A DNA stretch of 64,000 nucleotides from Plasmodium coatneyi. Taxonomy: Eukaryota; Apicomplexa; Aconoidasida; Haemosporida; Plasmodiidae. Under the pieces are notes generated by a model. It worked only from the letters and a program-made list of their open reading frames with translations. It was not told the origin of the DNA and made no database searches. Positions 47,035-59,873 of this stretch are shown here, piece by piece (the first letter of the stretch is position 1; every line of letters begins with the position of its first letter). The stretch lies in NCBI RefSeq assembly GCF_001680005.1, contig NC_033560.1, positions 995,501-1,059,500 on the forward strand, written 5' to 3'. The translations under genes were made by a program, and so were the position numbers.

Positions 47035-47460
47035 AGTAAGAAGATGGTGTTGTTGTTGTTGTTTGTGCGTTCATTCATCTGAGAAGAAGATGTTGTTGTG
47101 TGTTCGTTCATCTGAGAAGAAGATGTTGTTGTATGTTCGTTCATCTGAGAAGATGATGTTGTTTTTCATTCATCTACAGATGTTTATGTAGATGTTTGTT
47201 CATCTAAGAAGATGTTGTTGTTCTTCATTCATCTGAAGAAGAAGAAGATGTTGTTTGTTGTTGTTCGTTATCATCTGAACAAGATGTTCTGTTGTTGTTG
47301 TTTCTGTTTGTTCGTTACCATCTGAGAAGAAGATGTTGTTGTGTTCGTTCATGCAAGATGTTGTTCTGTTGATTCATCTGAATGAATGAACATCTACATG
47401 GATGGTGATCATTTAGGTGGATGTTCACGTAGATGTTTATCATCTAGATGTTCTTTCATC
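47035..47460. repeat. Satellite TTGTTGT(G)TTCGTTCATCTGAGAAGAAGATG
   Basis: A dozen or so diverged units of 20-33 bp, grading into gatgttcatctagatg at the right end. It interrupts a KIR tail exon; the predicted stop of that exon lies inside the array. Confidence 0.85.
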
Positions 47461-49481
47461 TAGATGATGATGATCTTGAGGATAATGTATATGGAATAGA
47501 ATATTCGGACGAATTAGTTAATGTTGCTGTTAAATTTGTTCTTGAATATTCCGTAGAAGAGTCGTCGTCGTCATCATCAAACCCATAATATTCTCTCCTA
47601 AGGGACCTTTTTTTTCTGCCACTTCTTCCACTTCCAGAATGGTTATGCTTCTGAAAGAAGACGTGTGATTTATAAGAAAAAAAAAAAAGAAGCAGAGATG
47701 CTAGTGTGTTATTGTGGTGGTGGTAGTGTGCTTGGTGAGTTGTTAGGTGGTTGGTGGGTTGTTAGGTGGTTGGTGGGTTGTTAGATGGTTGGTGGGTTGC
47801 TAGGTGGTAGGGTGGTAGGTGGGTTGTTAGGTGGTAGGGTGGAAGGAAGGTGGTGTTAGGTGGTTGGTGGAAGGAAGGTGGTGTTAGGTGGTTGGTGGAA
47901 GGAAGGTGGTGTTAGGTGGTTGGTGGAAGGAAGGTGGTGTTAGGGGTTGTTAGGTGGTAGGGTGGTAGGTGGAAGATGGTAGGAAGTAACCTTCCTTCGA
48001 AGGAAGGAGAGTCTAAAGAAGGAAAGAGAAGGTCTAAGGAGGAGGAAGTAAGGAATGAATTCAAGGAAGGAAGGGAGCTTCTAAGGAGGAGGAAGGAAGG
48101 AGTTGGTCTAAGGAGGAGGAAGGAAGGAGTTGGTCTAAGGAGGAGGAAAGAAAGGAAAAAAGGAATGAAAAGGAAAGAAGGAACAAGAAGGAAAGAAGGA
48201 ATGAAGGTATGATGGAAGAAAAGGAGTGAAGGAAGGGAGCTTCTAAGAATGAGAAAGGAAAGAAAGGATGATCTAAGGAGGGAAGGAAATAGGGTCTATG
48301 AAGGGAAGGAAAGGAGGGTTTAAGGAAGGAAGGAAAGGAAAGGAAGGGTTAGGTACTATTATTTATTTTTCGCAATTTAATATTTTAATTTTACCCTATA
48401 TAAAAGCAAAAGGAGTGCAGGTAATTCTAATGCTGCTAATGTGCCGAATGCGGATGAAAGAGAAGAAGCTTTATCTGCTTGGTGTAGTGCATCGTCTAGT
48501 TTGAGTTGTGTGCATTTTTCTGTTTGATCTGCTTGCAGTTTGTCTGATTGTAGTGATTCTAAGTCTTTTTTTTTGTGCAGTACGAGTCTAACGCTTGTGC
48601 TGTACCACAATAAAACTTGTACTTGTCTTTGAAATGTTTACAATATGAATCAGGAGTAGTTTTACTACCTTCCTCTGGGCAGTTCGCACTTACAGCCTTA
48701 CAGGCTGTAAGAACACCACTCCGGTGAGTTAACCACTGGTTTTCACAAATAGGGCCATTTTTTAATAAATCTTTTTCTATGGCATTAAAATTGTAGGAAT
48801 AATCATGGATTGTTTTTCTATGATTGAAGGTGTCATAGTTAATACTATCCGTGAATAGAATTTTACACTCATTTGTCCAATTTGCTTCATTTATTAAATT
48901 ACAAAGGAAACTTAGCGTGCTCCCGAAATGATACTGTGCAGTGCCATCATGAGGTAGTATATCCCCTAACCAGTAATATGAGAAATGGCGAAGTGTATCA
49001 TCCTGCGGCTCCGATTGTTTTATCTTACATACTTCACAGTAAGCCTTTTTCATCGTCGTCGTCATATAAGAAATTTTTGGGTAATCATTTAATTTAGGGT
49101 CTAATTCACTTTTTATTTTGTCTTCCCAGCCATTATCTTTGGTACAACTACCACTAGAAGCATTCTCGAATTGTTCATAGAAATTGGTCCATGAAGGTAA
49201 ATTGCTCTCATTCAGATCCTTCAACTATATATAATTGGTAAAGAAGGAAGAATGGAATATGTAGACATATATATATTTCCATATATATAAGTAGTATATG
49301 TATATATGTGAACAGCATACATATATATAGTAAATATATAAGGTATATATATTCCTATGTATTCCTCATTTCTGTACATTGTATTATATATAAAATACTA
49401 TATATGCCCCCCCCCACACACTTAAAGTTAACTGCATATATTGTATATAAGGAAGCGAACCTTTAGTGGTGTGGTTGTCAT
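47456..49481 (-). pseudogene. KIR: KIR with frameshift in an A9 run and altered tail
   Basis: Exons in coding order: 49481-49461 (MTTTPLK, weak donor GTTCGC), 49224-48395, 47650-47456. Exon 2 starts LKDLNESNLPSWTNFYEQF and has the core RHFSYYWLGD, but the frame shifts at the A9 run (48565-48573). Upstream the frame ends after CTKKKT; downstream the other frame carries on into the TM segment (AALELPALLLLLYR). Exon 2 is 830 bp, one short of a multiple of three. The tail exon starts KHNHSGSGRSGRKK and ends in SSRSSSSR inside the satellite. Either a pseudogene or a homopolymer sequence error combined with a satellite-altered tail. Confidence 0.8.
47700..48350. repeat. G-rich minisatellites in KIR intron 2
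   Basis: First ggtggttggtgggttgttag units (47700-47990), then aaggaaggagg-tctaagg units (47990-48350). Read on the sense (minus) strand these are the same C-rich CCACC..CTAACAA and CCTTCCTTAGACC motifs found in other KIR introns. Confidence 0.85.
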
Positions 49482-50535
49482 TGTTTATATGTGTACATTT
49501 GCTCCTTTATATATAATGAACTTTACTTTGGAACGTGCTTCCTGTTCATTTATAAGGAATATATACATATATGCATGTGGGAACATTTTTATGCCGGTGA
49601 ACATTTTTCATGCACCTTCCTTATAATGATTATAGAAAAAACAAGCACATATTAAGCTTTTATTCCTTTCTTCTTCCTTTCCTTTTTTGCACATTGTGCA
49701 TTTTTTAATATTACACATTTCTTAATATTCAAAAAGGTGATAATTCATCGCATGCATGAATCACATTATTATTATGTATATATATTAAATGCAGAAATAA
49801 CAGAACAATGGAAAGGGGGAGGATAACGGGACGATAATTCAAATTCCTTGCATATATACATTCCTTATTTATTATATTATATTATTGAATTGTAACTGTT
49901 CATTCCTAATATTACATTATTATTCAATCCTTCCTCAAATTATTGTTCAAAATGGAAAGGAAAGTAATTTTTCTCTGCTAGCAGAAATTTTGAGCACACG
50001 CATTATTAATTAATTTTTTTTTCCCTCCTCTTTTCTTTTTCATTTCGATGAGTACATTATATACATAAATCACTTACATGTGGAATATATGTGCATTGTA
50101 CATATGTACCATTTGAGTTAATTTCTCTCTTCCATTAGGTGAAATACAGAGTATATTTCATACTTGTATATTAATGTATTCCCTTTATTTTTGTTCTTAT
50201 TCTCTACTTTATTTTCTTCATTTTTTTTTTTTTTTATTATTTTTTTAATATTTCTAATTTTTCTTTCCTCTTACTTTTTTCATAAAGAATATAAAAGGAA
50301 GGGGAAAAAGAAAAAAGAAAAAAGGAAAAGAGGAAAAAAAGAAAGAAAGGAATGAAAATAAAACAAACAATGAAATAAAAGAAACAAATGAAAAAAAAAA
50401 AAAAAAAAAAAAGCAAAGTAGGAAAGAAGGAAAGGTCATTTTGCTTCTTTCCCTTTTACACACTCCATGAACTGAAGGGCCATTTATGCTTCCTAAACGA
50501 GGGTGGAAGGGAGGTGGGAAACCTTTTTTTTTCAC
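49482..50535. other. Intergenic, upstream of KIR
   Basis: AT-rich with a T-run (50221-50236) and A-run (50390-50412). A tgcacattgtgcat motif is at about 49688-49701. No gene seen. Confidence 0.45.
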
Positions 50536-52299
50536 CTAGGGATGGTAACGTATATTGGTTCTTTGCCGTCCTCTATTATTTGTTCCTCTTCGAGCAGATG
50601 GTGATTGTGGTGGTGGTGGTCTTTTATATACAGTAGAAATATCCGTCGAATCTGCTATTGTAGAAGCTACTGTTTTTGAACCTTCTGTGGAATATGTTGT
50701 TAAGGTGTCTTCTGTGTAATTGTCCTCGTCAAAGTGATGTCTAGTGGACCTCCTTTTCGTTCTGCTCCTACTGTTGGTGTTTCTGCCTCCTCCAAAGGAG
50801 CTTTTTATCCCAGAGAATAAAGAAGTGTACTGAAGAAAAAAAGGAAAAAGTTAGGGGGCAAAGGAAGGGGTATAAAAATATGTATTATGCATACATATAT
50901 ATATACAGCACAGCATAGTTCAATTAATGTATGTGTATGTACGCGTGGTGCTTGTGTGAGATGGTTGTGTGGTAGGTGGGTTGTTATGTGATTGGTGGTA
51001 GGTTCAAGGGAGGTTTTGTTAGGTGGTTGTTTGTAGGTGGAAGGAAAGGTTGTTAGGGTGGTGGGGTGTGTTGGAAGGAAGGTTGTTGGGGGTGGTAGGG
51101 TGGAAGGAAAGGTTGTGTGTGTATGTATTGTATGTATACATACACTTTTTTATAATATAGAACCCAGAAACAAGCAAAAAAAAAAAAAATACAGTAATGA
51201 ATATACTATTATTTATACTTTTATGTGTGCACATTTGTAATTATGATTAAAATTGTAATGGCAATTATAATTGTAATGATAATTGTTACTGTAATTATAA
51301 TTAAAGTAATAATTACAATTGTGTTTGTACCTTATATAAAAAAAAAAGAACTGTTGGTATTCCTATGGTAGCAAGTCCACCAGCAGCAGATACAGCAGGT
51401 ACGATGCTGCTAGCAGCTGCCGTAGAAGATTCCACCTGAACTTGTGCCTTCCTTTCCGCATTGTCTATACCAGGTTCTAGAGTACATTCCAACTTTTGTA
51501 GCTGTTCCCCTAGGTGCTGCTTATAGTTCTTATTAAAGTTGGAACAATATGCTTGATTTTCACTAGTAATGTTGCTTCCATTGCACTCTGCACGTACATT
51601 CTCCCAGGCGTCGGAAGTTGCTGTAAGGTAGGTGTGATAGGTCTTATCGCACTTGGGCCCCTGTTGTTCTATTTGTTCCTTCATACCCCCATAGTTAAAG
51701 TAATATTCATATGCTAGTTTTCTATTATTGAAAGTGGCATGGTCAATATTGTCGTATATAATTGTACACTTACCCTGCTCATAGGCCCTGGCATGCCATT
51801 TCCCGTAGATTCTGTCCATAAACTCCCAGAATGTGGTCTTATCCTTAATTCTCCACAGTTTATCTCCTATCCAATAATAGAAAAAATAGCAGGGTACATT
51901 ATCCTTCCCCTGATTCAATATTCTCATCCTCTCCACAATACATGGTGCTCGTGCAATTTGCTTAGTAACCTGTTCATTTTCTATTTTTCCCCTCAATAAA
52001 TCTTCTACACCGTCAACTTCCATCCAATCGTCATCACCATCGTCTGGCTCGAATTGACTATAGTATAATAGATACGAAGGTAACTTCCTTAAATGCTCCT
52101 CCTACAAATAGTTAAATGGGTAAAATGGTAAAAAAAATTGTTAAAATGTGTACACACATCCTATGGTACACATATACATCATATGGTACGTGTACCATAC
52201 TGTACATATACATATATACACATATAATGTATGTATATATTTTCATGTTAAAGGAGTACATTTAACCCCTAATATTATTCCTGTCGATGTTGATGTCAT
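50536..52299 (-). CDS. KIR: KIR variant antigen, single ectodomain
   Basis: Three exons in coding order: 52299-52267 (MTSTSTGIILG), 52101-51331, 50829-50536 (365 residues, all phase 0). Exon 2 starts EEHLRKLPSYLLYYSQF, carries CYFFYYWIGDKLW and ends in the TM segment SAAGGLATIGIPTVLFFLYK. The tail begins YTSLFSGIKSSFGGG, has RSRTKRRSTRHHFDED, a Ser/Thr stretch, PPPPQSPSARRG and ends TNIRYHP. The TM segment is nearly the same as in the KIR at 44598-46162, but the tail is of a different subtype, which suggests exchange between genes. The exon 1 donor GTTAAA is weak, so the start is less certain. Confidence 0.88.
50950..51115. repeat. G-rich minisatellite in KIR intron 2
   Basis: Units of ggtggtaggtgggttgtta and gtggaaggaaaggttgttaggg in the intron 50830-51330. 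The sense strand is C-rich, as in other KIR introns. Confidence 0.8.
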
Positions 52300-53773
52300 T
52301 GTTTGTTGTGGTTTCTCATTGTTTGTTATTGTTTGTTATGGTTTATGGACGTGTTGTTCCCCTTTTCTTCTTCTGCCCACAATCTACTTTTTTAAGAAGG
52401 AAATGGGGTGTTGTTCACAAAATGGAATGTTGATATATATATACAGAGTATGAATGCACATATATATGTGACATCATTTTTTTGTGCTTGTTTTTCTATG
52501 AATGTGAATGTGTGAATACGAAACATTTTAACTCCTTCTTTTCGCTTAATAAGTATATATTATTCAATCTTTTTTTTTACATAATAATAACATACCCTAT
52601 ATGCACATTTTTAACAAAATCGTGCCGTATATAATTGAAGTATAAAAATATGAGCGCAGGAGCAAAAAGTAGCAGAATAAGGAAGAGGAGGAGAGTATGC
52701 AATCCAAAATTTTCTTCTTCGTTGTGGTGGTGTTACTTCTCTTCCTTTTTCATTCGTGTACATTCCTCTCATTAATTTACCCTATTATATTTTTTTTTTG
52801 GGGGGGCATTTTGTAGTGGACTCCCCTCTTCTTTTTTTTTTTTTTTTTTTTGGAATATTATATGGAATTGTTCACCTTTACCCCCTCTCCTTTTCCAAAT
52901 TATTATGTGCATGTGAGCATAAGTTTTTCCAGATGAAAATTCCAATATGTATTAATAATTTATGTTCCATTGTTATGTGGAAAGTGGTGGTTATTAAAAA
53001 AATATTTGTTAACGTGCACACATATAGATGTATTGTATACAGTTCATGTATACACAGAGTACTTTTCTTCATTCAGTTGTATATATTTGCTTAATATGTA
53101 ATAAATGAAGAGCATATATATATTTATAAAATTAATGATAGGAGGAAATAATATGGTGCAAGAAATTACATTAATTGTAAATGTAAAAAGGAAGTGTACG
53201 CATCTGTATAATAGTAACATTTTTGTGATGCACCCTTCCTTCTCCTGTTTATAATTGCTCACGAATAATAATAATTTTTTATTCCCTCCCCTTCTTTCCA
53301 GTGTACAAATTACATTTTCTACATATATGAATGTTACCTTTATTATTTTTTTTTCTCTTTTTTCCTTGAAATATAAAAACACTTTTTCAAAGGAGGTAAA
53401 CACTTTCCTTTTTTTTCTCTTCTTTCGCACCCCCTTCGTTGAAAGTACTCTTCCCTTTTATGCAGAGAGTTATTCAAAAACACACACAAATGGAAGAAGG
53501 TAGTAAGAAGTAAAAAAGTAAGGAAATATGAGGAAAAGCGAAAAAAGAGAAAAAAAAAAAAAAAAGGAACAAACGAAAAAAAAAAAATAAGGCGAAATAG
53601 TGCAAAATAGGAAAGAAAAAATTATATCCTTTCATTCCCATACACACTCTATGAATTCTGTGTGTGAACTGTGTTAACTCTGTGTGCGGTGATCATTTAT
53701 TTATTGTTCCTTCCGTGGGGAGCACCATGTGCATTTAATGATGTGTGTTCTATACAGTTAATGATGTGATGTT
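52300..53773. other. Intergenic, no gene recognised
   Basis: AT-rich flanks between two minus-strand KIRs, with T-runs at 52793-52800 and 52834-52851 and an A-rich block at 53545-53590. Short frames are low-complexity translations. Confidence 0.5.
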
Positions 53774-54210
53774 TTACATGACATGATAACGTATGTTGTT
53801 TATTTTTTGTCGTTGTCTAAGTTGCTGTTGTTTTTGTTGTCTTTGTTGGCTATTATGACTTTGTCGTTTGGGTGGTGATGGTCGTCTTGGTGATCTACCA
53901 CCATTATAGATGGTAGATACTCCATCTGTTGCTGTGGACAAAGCTGATATTGTGGTGGAAGCTACTGTGGAGACGTCGGTAGAATCATACGTTGAATCGT
54001 CTAATGTCGAGCGGTCGTCCTCTGATAAGGACGTGTTTAATTTGTGGTGGATAATAGATCTTGCCTTCCTTCTGTTGCTGCTTCCTCCTCCTCCTCCAAA
54101 GAGGGTGTTACTTATCCCATTGAATAAAGAAGTGTACTACGAAGAAGAAAAAGGGAAGGTGAAAGGAAGGGGTGAAAATATGTATAATATATATATATTA
54201 TATATACATA

Positions 54211-54241
<31 letters not shown>

Positions 54242-55868
54242 GTAGACATATATATTTATATATGTATGCTATATATGTATACACTATGATAATCTACTAT
54301 GCCCTAAAATTATAATTGTATACCTTATATAATAACAAAGCAGCCGCGGGTAGGCTTATCGAGGTTAGTGTGCCCAATATAGCAGCGGTAATATTTGTAC
54401 ATTCTGATGTATATTTTAAAGAACATTTTAAATGTAATAATTCTTCATAAGTACGTTCATCAGTCATGCTCTTAAAATCTGTACACCATCCATTCTTATT
54501 TTCCCCTTTACATTCTGCATTCATATCCTTATAAGCTGAGACAACTCTTCCCAGATAACTGGCATACTCTGTAGTGCACTTAGGGTCGGGAGCCTGGGGA
54601 TCATCTACGCATTTTTTTATAGTAGTATAATCATGATAATAGTCGAATATTGTTTTCATTTTGGTGAAAATGTCCAAGTTGATGTTGTCATTCCCATCAT
54701 ATAAAATATTGCATGGGTGATTAATTCCTCCTCCTTTCAATTTCCCCAATTCGTCGTAGACGCTTTTCATAGCAGTAGAAAATTGGTCCTTCTTGTTAGA
54801 AGTAAAAAAGAGCGTATGCCCTATCCAGTAGTATAGGAATTTACAGCGATCCTCCTCCTTAGGCACAATGTCCGCTTTCATTGTAGGTGCATAGCAATAA
54901 GCTTGCACAACTCGATCCTCATACTCCATGGACATCACGTACTTCTTTACTATGGTCTTAAGCTCTTTACTCACTTCTCCTGCATCAGTTCCACCTGCAC
55001 CATTACACTTATCATTGGCCTGATTGAGTTCACAATATACTTTTTCCGAGGGTAGCTTTTCCTCCTCTTGGCAATCATCCTATAAAGTGTAAAGAAAAGG
55101 GGGGGAGGTCACTTATATATGTCCTTACCTGCTCGACGTGCTAAAGATGAAGGAATTCATAGAGAATACGTAATTATTTACTCCGAATGAAGGAAATAAC
55201 CTGCAATGCTGCTGCCCTCGCCCGTACTGTGGACAATACTTCAGGTCTTTGGAGCTGCACCTTCCCATACATTGCCTCGTACAGTTTCTGAGGAGTTTTT
55301 TCCTTATACTCCTCCGAAACTCCTTCACAGTCATCAGTTTTCGTCTGTGCGGTACATAAACCTTCTACAGTTGCATATTTATCGGCAATTTCATACAAAT
55401 ACTTCTTATACCTATCAAAACTAACCGTAGATGAATCTTCCTGCTCCTCCTGCTCTTCCCGTATATTCTCAGGCTGCAAGGGATCCATTCCCAGGTCCTT
55501 CATTTTGGCGAATAATTTTATTCCACTTTTACTCTGTTCTATTGTACACTCCAGCTTACCGAAGTACTCTTTTAATGCTCCCGTTACTCCATTCATAGTT
55601 GTTCTAAATTTACTCTTGTCCTTGATTTTTTCATATATCATGCTCCCCAGTAGGTAATATGGGAGATCGCAAAGTTCGCGCTCATCAAGTTCTGAACCCT
55701 GCATTTCGGACACACAACAGGCGGCCCGTGAAATATCATCCATGAAATTATCATCATCCTGATGTGTCTGTGGTAACTTCTCCCTCAGCTGAGACCTATA
55801 ACTTTCAAATGCTCTCCGCGGCCTACCGCAACAAAGTCCCTTATCCTTACATTCTTGTCCCATATTTC
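53774..55868 (-). CDS. KIR: KIR variant antigen with a second, divergent ectodomain
   Basis: Exons in coding order: 55868-55201, 55079-54324, 54136-53774. Using the ATG at 55863 the product is 593 residues. The acceptor TTTCAG at 55869 and phase suggest an earlier mini-exon with one leftover base, which I could not find. The first ectodomain (CCGRPRRAFESYRSQL) is divergent: the usual FFYYWLGD core is LPYYLLGS, so Trp and Asp are lost. The second starts DDCQEEEKLPSEKVYCEL, with CKFLYYWIGH, and ends in the TM segment (ILGTLTSISLPAAALLLYK). The tail starts YTSLFNGISNTLFGGGGG, ends Gln-rich (QQRQQKQQQLRQRQ) then NNIRYHVM. GTGCAC hexamers are at 56282, 56337 and 56369. Confidence 0.85.
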
Positions 55869-58800
55869 CTGAAATTAATAATTAATCCAAAATTGATTCT
55901 TATAAATTTAATTCGATGAATGCACATATGTGCATTCCTACTTTTACTCTTGCGTAGATAGAATATTATGAATAAAATATATTTGTATCCTCCCTGAGTA
56001 AAAAGGAGCCATTTATTGGTTTCTTTTATTATTGTTATTTTTCTATATGTGTGATGTATAATGTGTATAATGTATAGTAAAGTTCATGGATGACTTCATT
56101 ATTGAAGTGTGTACATCATTGTTTTGAGCTATTATATTATTATTCGCACCTTCCCTTATTTATTGTGTTACAGGGGATCATAACATCTTCCTTTAAGCTG
56201 AAATTTTAGTATACACTCTTAATTCATGTTTTATGGTTATTTAAAGGAGCATGTTAAAATATTGTTAAAAATTGCTCCTACGTGCACAACTTATATATAG
56301 GAGGTGTTCTTTTCTTTTCTTCCTCCTTTCATACATGTGCACATAAAACCATATTTAGTAGAAGGAGAGTGCACATTTAAGAAATAAATGAAAAATAATA
56401 CAATACAAAGAATTATATATTCATTATATACAAAAAAAAAAAAAAAAAAAAAAAGAAATATGTGTACACATATACATTCCTATAATAACATGTAGCATTC
56501 CCTGCACTATACACCCTTTTCCTTCCCTCCCCCTTGCTTCTCCTTCCATTGTTTATGATCATTCAAAAATAATGATTCCCTTTCTTTCTTTTTTTTTTTT
56601 TTTAATTTTTTACTCTTTATTTTTTTTACTTTTTTACCCTTTAAATTATTATTTTCCATTTTTATTTCTACTTTTATTTTATATGAATAATTATCGCATT
56701 TCGCCTTCCACACACAATGCTATTCATGGTCATAAGATGAGGAGGAAGTTCCTTAGAAGAAGTTTTCAATGAAGGAGGAGAAAGAACTACCATATGGGGG
56801 TCCCCCATTCTGTAATACTGTACAATATTGTACAATATTCTACTCATTAATTATTTTTTATGTAGACGTATTTATATATTCACTTTTCACATTCCATTCC
56901 ATAGGAGAATTCATTGTAATCATCCCCCATATGGGAATCATTATATAATCATCCATATGAGAATCATTATAATCATCATCCTTTCCAACATATATATATA
57001 TAGAAAAGAAGTGGATGCCACTTCCCCTTCCGATATGGTTCAATAGCGTTAAGCACGGCCGTACCCCCTCCACGTACATGCACACATACATATATGTGAA
57101 CGATTATATATGTGAGTGAACGATTGCGCATTTATACTTATCGTCATTGCCCCTTTATAGGAAGTTATTTACTGTAATGCATAGTAATGAATCGTGAAAT
57201 AAAATGTGCAGAACGTATGTAACTGAGCGCATACACCTGCACACCCTTGTTTTTCCCCTATGATATATATGTAATATGGTGAGGACATAGTGAAAAATAT
57301 AGGAGCGAAAAAAATGAACAAAATTATTCTATATATGACGACTTTCCTTTCCATGCGCTATATTTTTAAATTATTGCAAAGTGCTTATATGTACATACCT
57401 ACTTATACAAATAAATACAAATACCATGCAATGTTATATGTAGGACTATATACACAGAGAAAGGAGTCTCTTATAGAATGTTCCATAAGAACGGAGCGTA
57501 CACACGTATATGAACTTTATGTAAATGGTTTGAAATGAACGCCCTCCTCCCAATTTTCCCGCTCCGTTATACAAATTTCTAACCACTTATTAGTTCTATT
57601 TTCCTATATATATATATATATAAGTACTCTATCCATAATTTAATGCCCATTCTTTGTTGGTATGTATAGAGTGCTTCTCACCCCCATTCCCCTCTCCTTT
57701 AAATATGAATTACAACCCTGTGTTTGTCACGGAATTCAACAACTTACTTTTAATCTTCATGTAGATTATGCGTGGAGCACCACATAGTACATTATTGCTA
57801 CATCTATATTCGTTTCGGTAAGTGCTCCTTCCCCCCTGTAGTCGTCGTCGTAGTCGTTCCTTTCCCTTCCCTCGCTCTTTTTTTTTTTTTTATGTGGTCA
57901 ACATTAATATATATAAGTATATATATATGTAGACATATATATATACATAGGGTATATGTATATATATAGGGGGGGAAAAGCCATCATATATGGAGAAAGT
58001 GGGTATTAAGGGGGGGGGGGGGGGTACTATATATTAAATAATGGGGACGCTCTGTGCCTCATTCTTCCATGAAGGTAAGAATGCGTATGGCACAGGAGGG
58101 GGAAGTCTGGAATGGCCTAGACGCTCACCGTGCTTATGTGCATTTGAACAAAATTCCCCCCTCTGGAGTAGCATAGTATTCTATACATATTCGTACTGTT
58201 AATAGTTATAAACACTGCACCAGCTACCTAATCCAAACTGCTAACCACATAACTGCTAAATCCAAAATGCTAATGAAAACTGTTTCAAATGTACAGTAGT
58301 GCTCCTACTGGTACGTTTGGTGTGTTCAAGGTTCACCTTGCAGAGATCGTCTAAGGTAAAATTTTCTGGTGATGCTAAGGGGACAGGGTTTATGTATACA
58401 GTGGTGCATGTGGAAAGTACTGTAAATGTGCAGGATTCAGTAGAATCAGTCGTAGTGTGTACAATGGAAGCTGTTTTCAGGGGAACAAGTATTAAAATAT
58501 ATAAAACAGCACAACATATAGGGGAGGAACTCATCCTTGAACACTTTAATAGGAGTCAGTATATTTAATTGTTCCCCTTTTCCAAATACAATATAATGAA
58601 TTTTTCTTTATGCGATGATGCATAATATTATGCAATACATTATAATTATTATACAATTAACTAAAAATAATTTAAACTGGTTTCATTTGTAACATGCTAT
58701 ATAGGGGGAAATGACGACAGTAAAGAGTACTTCCATTTACCCCCTTTTTATTTTGCTTTATTCCTTTGTACACATTTCAATTGGGTCAAAAAAGCACACT

Positions 58801-59873
58801 TCGTCAAAAAGAGAAAAGAATATGCATGTATATAACACTAATAAACTGTGAACTCTGTGTACATTGCATACATCCCTTCCCCATCTAATTATAATTTATC
58901 AACATTACGTTCTATAACAAATATAAATGCACAAATGGAAAGAAAAATTATAAATATGAAAGCACTTTTATATATATACATATAACATAGTACCCCTTAT
59001 ACGGGGAAAAGGGGGGGGAATTCATGAACCCCTTGAACACTCTGAACCTTCCCGCATCATATAAATGAAGGAAAAAGGAAGAGGAGGAAACGAGCACATG
59101 AGTATACAGAATCTAATATGCACTTAAGGAGGGACATAGCTCAAATGGTATATAAAGTGTAAACTCTACATATGAAACAGTACATTCCAATGAACTAAAA
59201 AAAAAAAAAAAGGAATAGGGAAGGGGGAAACAACAAATTATTATTACTGAACAATTATAAATATAAAACAAAAAAATGGGGAGAGGTTATGTGCTACAAA
59301 ACTTTATTGGGAAGATATATGTGTGTTCCTTTTTTTTTTTTTTTCCTAATAGTTCACATATATCTTTGTGCATTTATGTATTCCCTTCTTCTCTCTATAC
59401 TTGTATTGAGAAGTACACATACCTTTTTCGCTGAGCATATAAATGAATATACACATTCAGGAAAGGTGAAAAAAGTATTCTGCATATATATAAACTCTAT
59501 ACAATATATATGCATTAAAAAAAATTAGGAGTAATTTTTTTTTTTTTTTTTTGGGGGGGGGTATATTAATATAAAAAAAACTTTTAAATCAATTCATACC
59601 TATTGAATTCATATTGAAATTATTCTGCACAAAGAGCAAAATTACACACTCCCTTCCCTATATACGTAATAAAAGGAAGAACGTGATATAAATAATAATA
59701 AATAACATACACGCTCCTGATACATATGTATACAATGTGTTATCATTGTTGCCACTTGAAAAATTTATATACACATACATTATTGAAAAAAAGAAAAAAA
59801 TATCAAACTTACAATCATAAAACGTTCCAAATTATACATACATACACAACAGAAAAACATATACGCAAAAACA
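55869..59873. other. Large intergenic region between divergent KIRs
   Basis: Contains upstream regions of both KIRs. GTGCAC hexamers at 56282, 56337 and 56369 sit near the left gene. A block at about 59428-59470 (ctgagcatataaatgaatatacacattc) resembles the KIR upstream element at 38707-38735. There is a 15-nt G-run at 58010-58024 and an A-run at 56431-56453. A Ser/Thr-rich minus frame at 58256-58534 is not assigned. No gene is supported. Confidence 0.5.

Noticed and set aside
53044..53503. Lys- and Phe-rich frames in the intergenic region
   Set aside because: Low-complexity A/T-run translations with no splice partners.
58256..58534. Ser/Thr-rich minus-strand frame as a possible KIR tail relic
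   Set aside because: The order of basic, acidic and Ser/Thr parts does not match KIR tails and the family ending is absent; similarity is only compositional.
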